From NCBI GenBank assembly GCA_024401435.1, contig JAKSLB010000006.1, positions 1 through 64,000 of the forward strand: a DNA stretch of 64,000 bases, given 5' to 3'. Shown in pieces: positions 63,338 to 64,000 of this stretch; the stretch's first letter is position 1; every line of letters starts with the position of its first letter. The stretch comes from Paludibacteraceae bacterium. GTDB lineage: Bacteria; Bacteroidota; Bacteroidia; Bacteroidales; Paludibacteraceae. The position numbers and the translations under genes are program-made. The notes under the pieces were generated by a model that saw only the letters and a list, made by a program, of their open reading frames with translations, was not told the origin of the DNA and did no database searches.

Positions 63338-64000
63338 ATGAAACATCAACAAAATTATTCATTGCTAAAACACAATACATTTGGTTTTTCTGTCCAATGT
63401 TCTGATTTTTATGTATATGATAAGAAAGAAGATTTGATTCAATTATATAATGAAGGTGTTTTTAGTCAAAAATGGTTGCCCATAGGAGGCGGTAGTAATC
63501 TTCTTATATTAAATGATTTGGAATATAATGTCGTTCAATCGAATATTCAACAAATAGAGGTAATAGAAGGTGGAGAGAAAAATTGTTTAGTGTATGTGGG
63601 ATCTGGCGTGATATGGGATGATTTTGTTCAATGGTCAATTTCAAAGAATTTGGGAGGAATTGAAAATCTGTCTTTTATACCTGGAATGGTAGGTGCGTCA
63701 CCAGTGCAAAATATAGGTGCTTATGGGGTAGAAGCAAAAGATGTGATTCGACGGGTGGAAGTATACGATACGAAACAGAACAAGTTTTATTATGTAGAGG
63801 CAGCTGATTGCTTGTTTGAATATAGAGGTAGTGTTTTTAAAAGAGATAAACACTTGATTGTTGTTGGTGTGATTTATCAGTTGACAAAAGAACCATATTA
63901 TGAATTAAAATTGGATTATGGTAACGTGCGAGAAATGTTGAAGGACCTTTCAACTATAACATTAAAGGATGTTAGAGATGTAATTGTTAATATCCGTAAG
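63338..64000 (+). CDS. murB: UDP-N-acetylenolpyruvoylglucosamine reductase (partial, 5' end)
   Basis: The first 221 codons are in the window; the frame is open to the edge. FAD-binding GGGSNLLI near 50, PGMVGASPVQNIGAYGVE (about 112-129) and YRGSVFK with the catalytic Ser region near 165 identify MurB, which reduces enolpyruvyl-UDP-GlcNAc to UDP-MurNAc in peptidoglycan synthesis. The E. coli-like (type I) form is expected at about 330-340 aa. Confidence 0.95.
   Translation, partial: MKHQQNYSLLKHNTFGFSVQCSDFYVYDKKEDLIQLYNEGVFSQKWLPIGGGSNLLILNDLEYNVVQSNIQQIEVIEGGEKNCLVYVGSGVIWDDFVQWSISKNLGGIENLSFIPGMVGASPVQNIGAYGVEAKDVIRRVEVYDTKQNKFYYVEAADCLFEYRGSVFKRDKHLIVVGVIYQLTKEPYYELKLDYGNVREMLKDLSTITLKDVRDVIVNIRK

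Noticed and set aside
1..64000. CRISPR arrays, transposons, phage genes
   Set aside because: Reading both strands showed no regularly spaced repeats, no transposase-like or phage structural proteins, and no inverted terminal repeats flanking genes.

Overview
The window reads as chromosomal DNA of a low-G+C (about one third G+C by eye) member of the Bacteroidales. The evidence is the repeated -7 box TAnnTTTG (often TATCTTTG), sometimes with a TTTG box 19-21 nt upstream; a hybrid two-component regulator (HTCS) beside a secreted xylanase; C-terminal tails resembling type IX secretion signals; a UpxY-type antiterminator leading an exopolysaccharide operon; and Bacteroidota-typical families (DUF4924, DUF4105/Lnb, DUF1573, carboxynorspermidine synthase, C69 peptidase). 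I cannot name a genus. No phage, insertion sequence, integrase, CRISPR array or rRNA gene was seen.

Layout. 0-7 kb: tail of an upstream gene, then (minus strand) an HTCS regulator and a GH10 xylanase, followed by a 0.7-kb regulatory gap. 7-14.5 kb: a MORN-repeat protein, an MlaE/MlaF-type lipid-transport pair, a small membrane protein, mutL, an S4-domain protein, a WG-repeat protein and DUF4924, meeting a hemolysin-III-like and an AlkD-like gene head-on. 14.6-28.7 kb: tRNA-His, an unrecognised secreted protein, an AmpG-like transporter, a short-chain dehydrogenase, carboxynorspermidine synthase, hisS, phoH, purC, recF, a DciA-like gene, a thioesterase, a tiny tail-only secreted protein, DUF4105, two overlapping mini-lipoproteins and gapA. 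28.8-33.7 kb: minus-strand branched-chain amino-acid operon ilvD-ilvB-ilvN plus an acyl-ACP thioesterase.

34-54.8 kb: one long plus-strand exopolysaccharide/capsule operon with its own promoter, a structured leader and upxY. It encodes dTDP-glucose dehydratase, UDP-glucose dehydrogenase and UDP-glucuronate 4-epimerase (activated sugars); a DegT aminotransferase, two tandem ATP-grasp ligases and an ornithine-cyclodeaminase-like enzyme (a possible amino-acid or imino-acid decoration module); WecF-like and WecG-like transferases plus four other glycosyltransferases; flippase and polymerase; an acetyltransferase; and a GH16 glycanase. Four genes in it are visibly broken: galactopyranose mutase with an internal deletion and frameshift, an N-terminally truncated glycosyltransferase, a doubly frameshifted hexapeptide acyltransferase, and a remnant with an in-frame stop.

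54.8-64 kb: a minus-strand pair of an M23 peptidase and a C69-like peptidase lacking the expected nucleophile cysteine, a redox/DUF1573 cluster (DUF1573, TlpA-like lipoprotein, CcdA/DsbD-like membrane protein, DUF1573), a minus-strand glycosyltransferase, and the start of murB running off the end. The most unusual material is the amino-acid-ligase-like module and gene decay inside the exopolysaccharide operon, the leader hairpin before upxY, the mini-lipoproteins before gapA, and the DUF1573 redox cluster.
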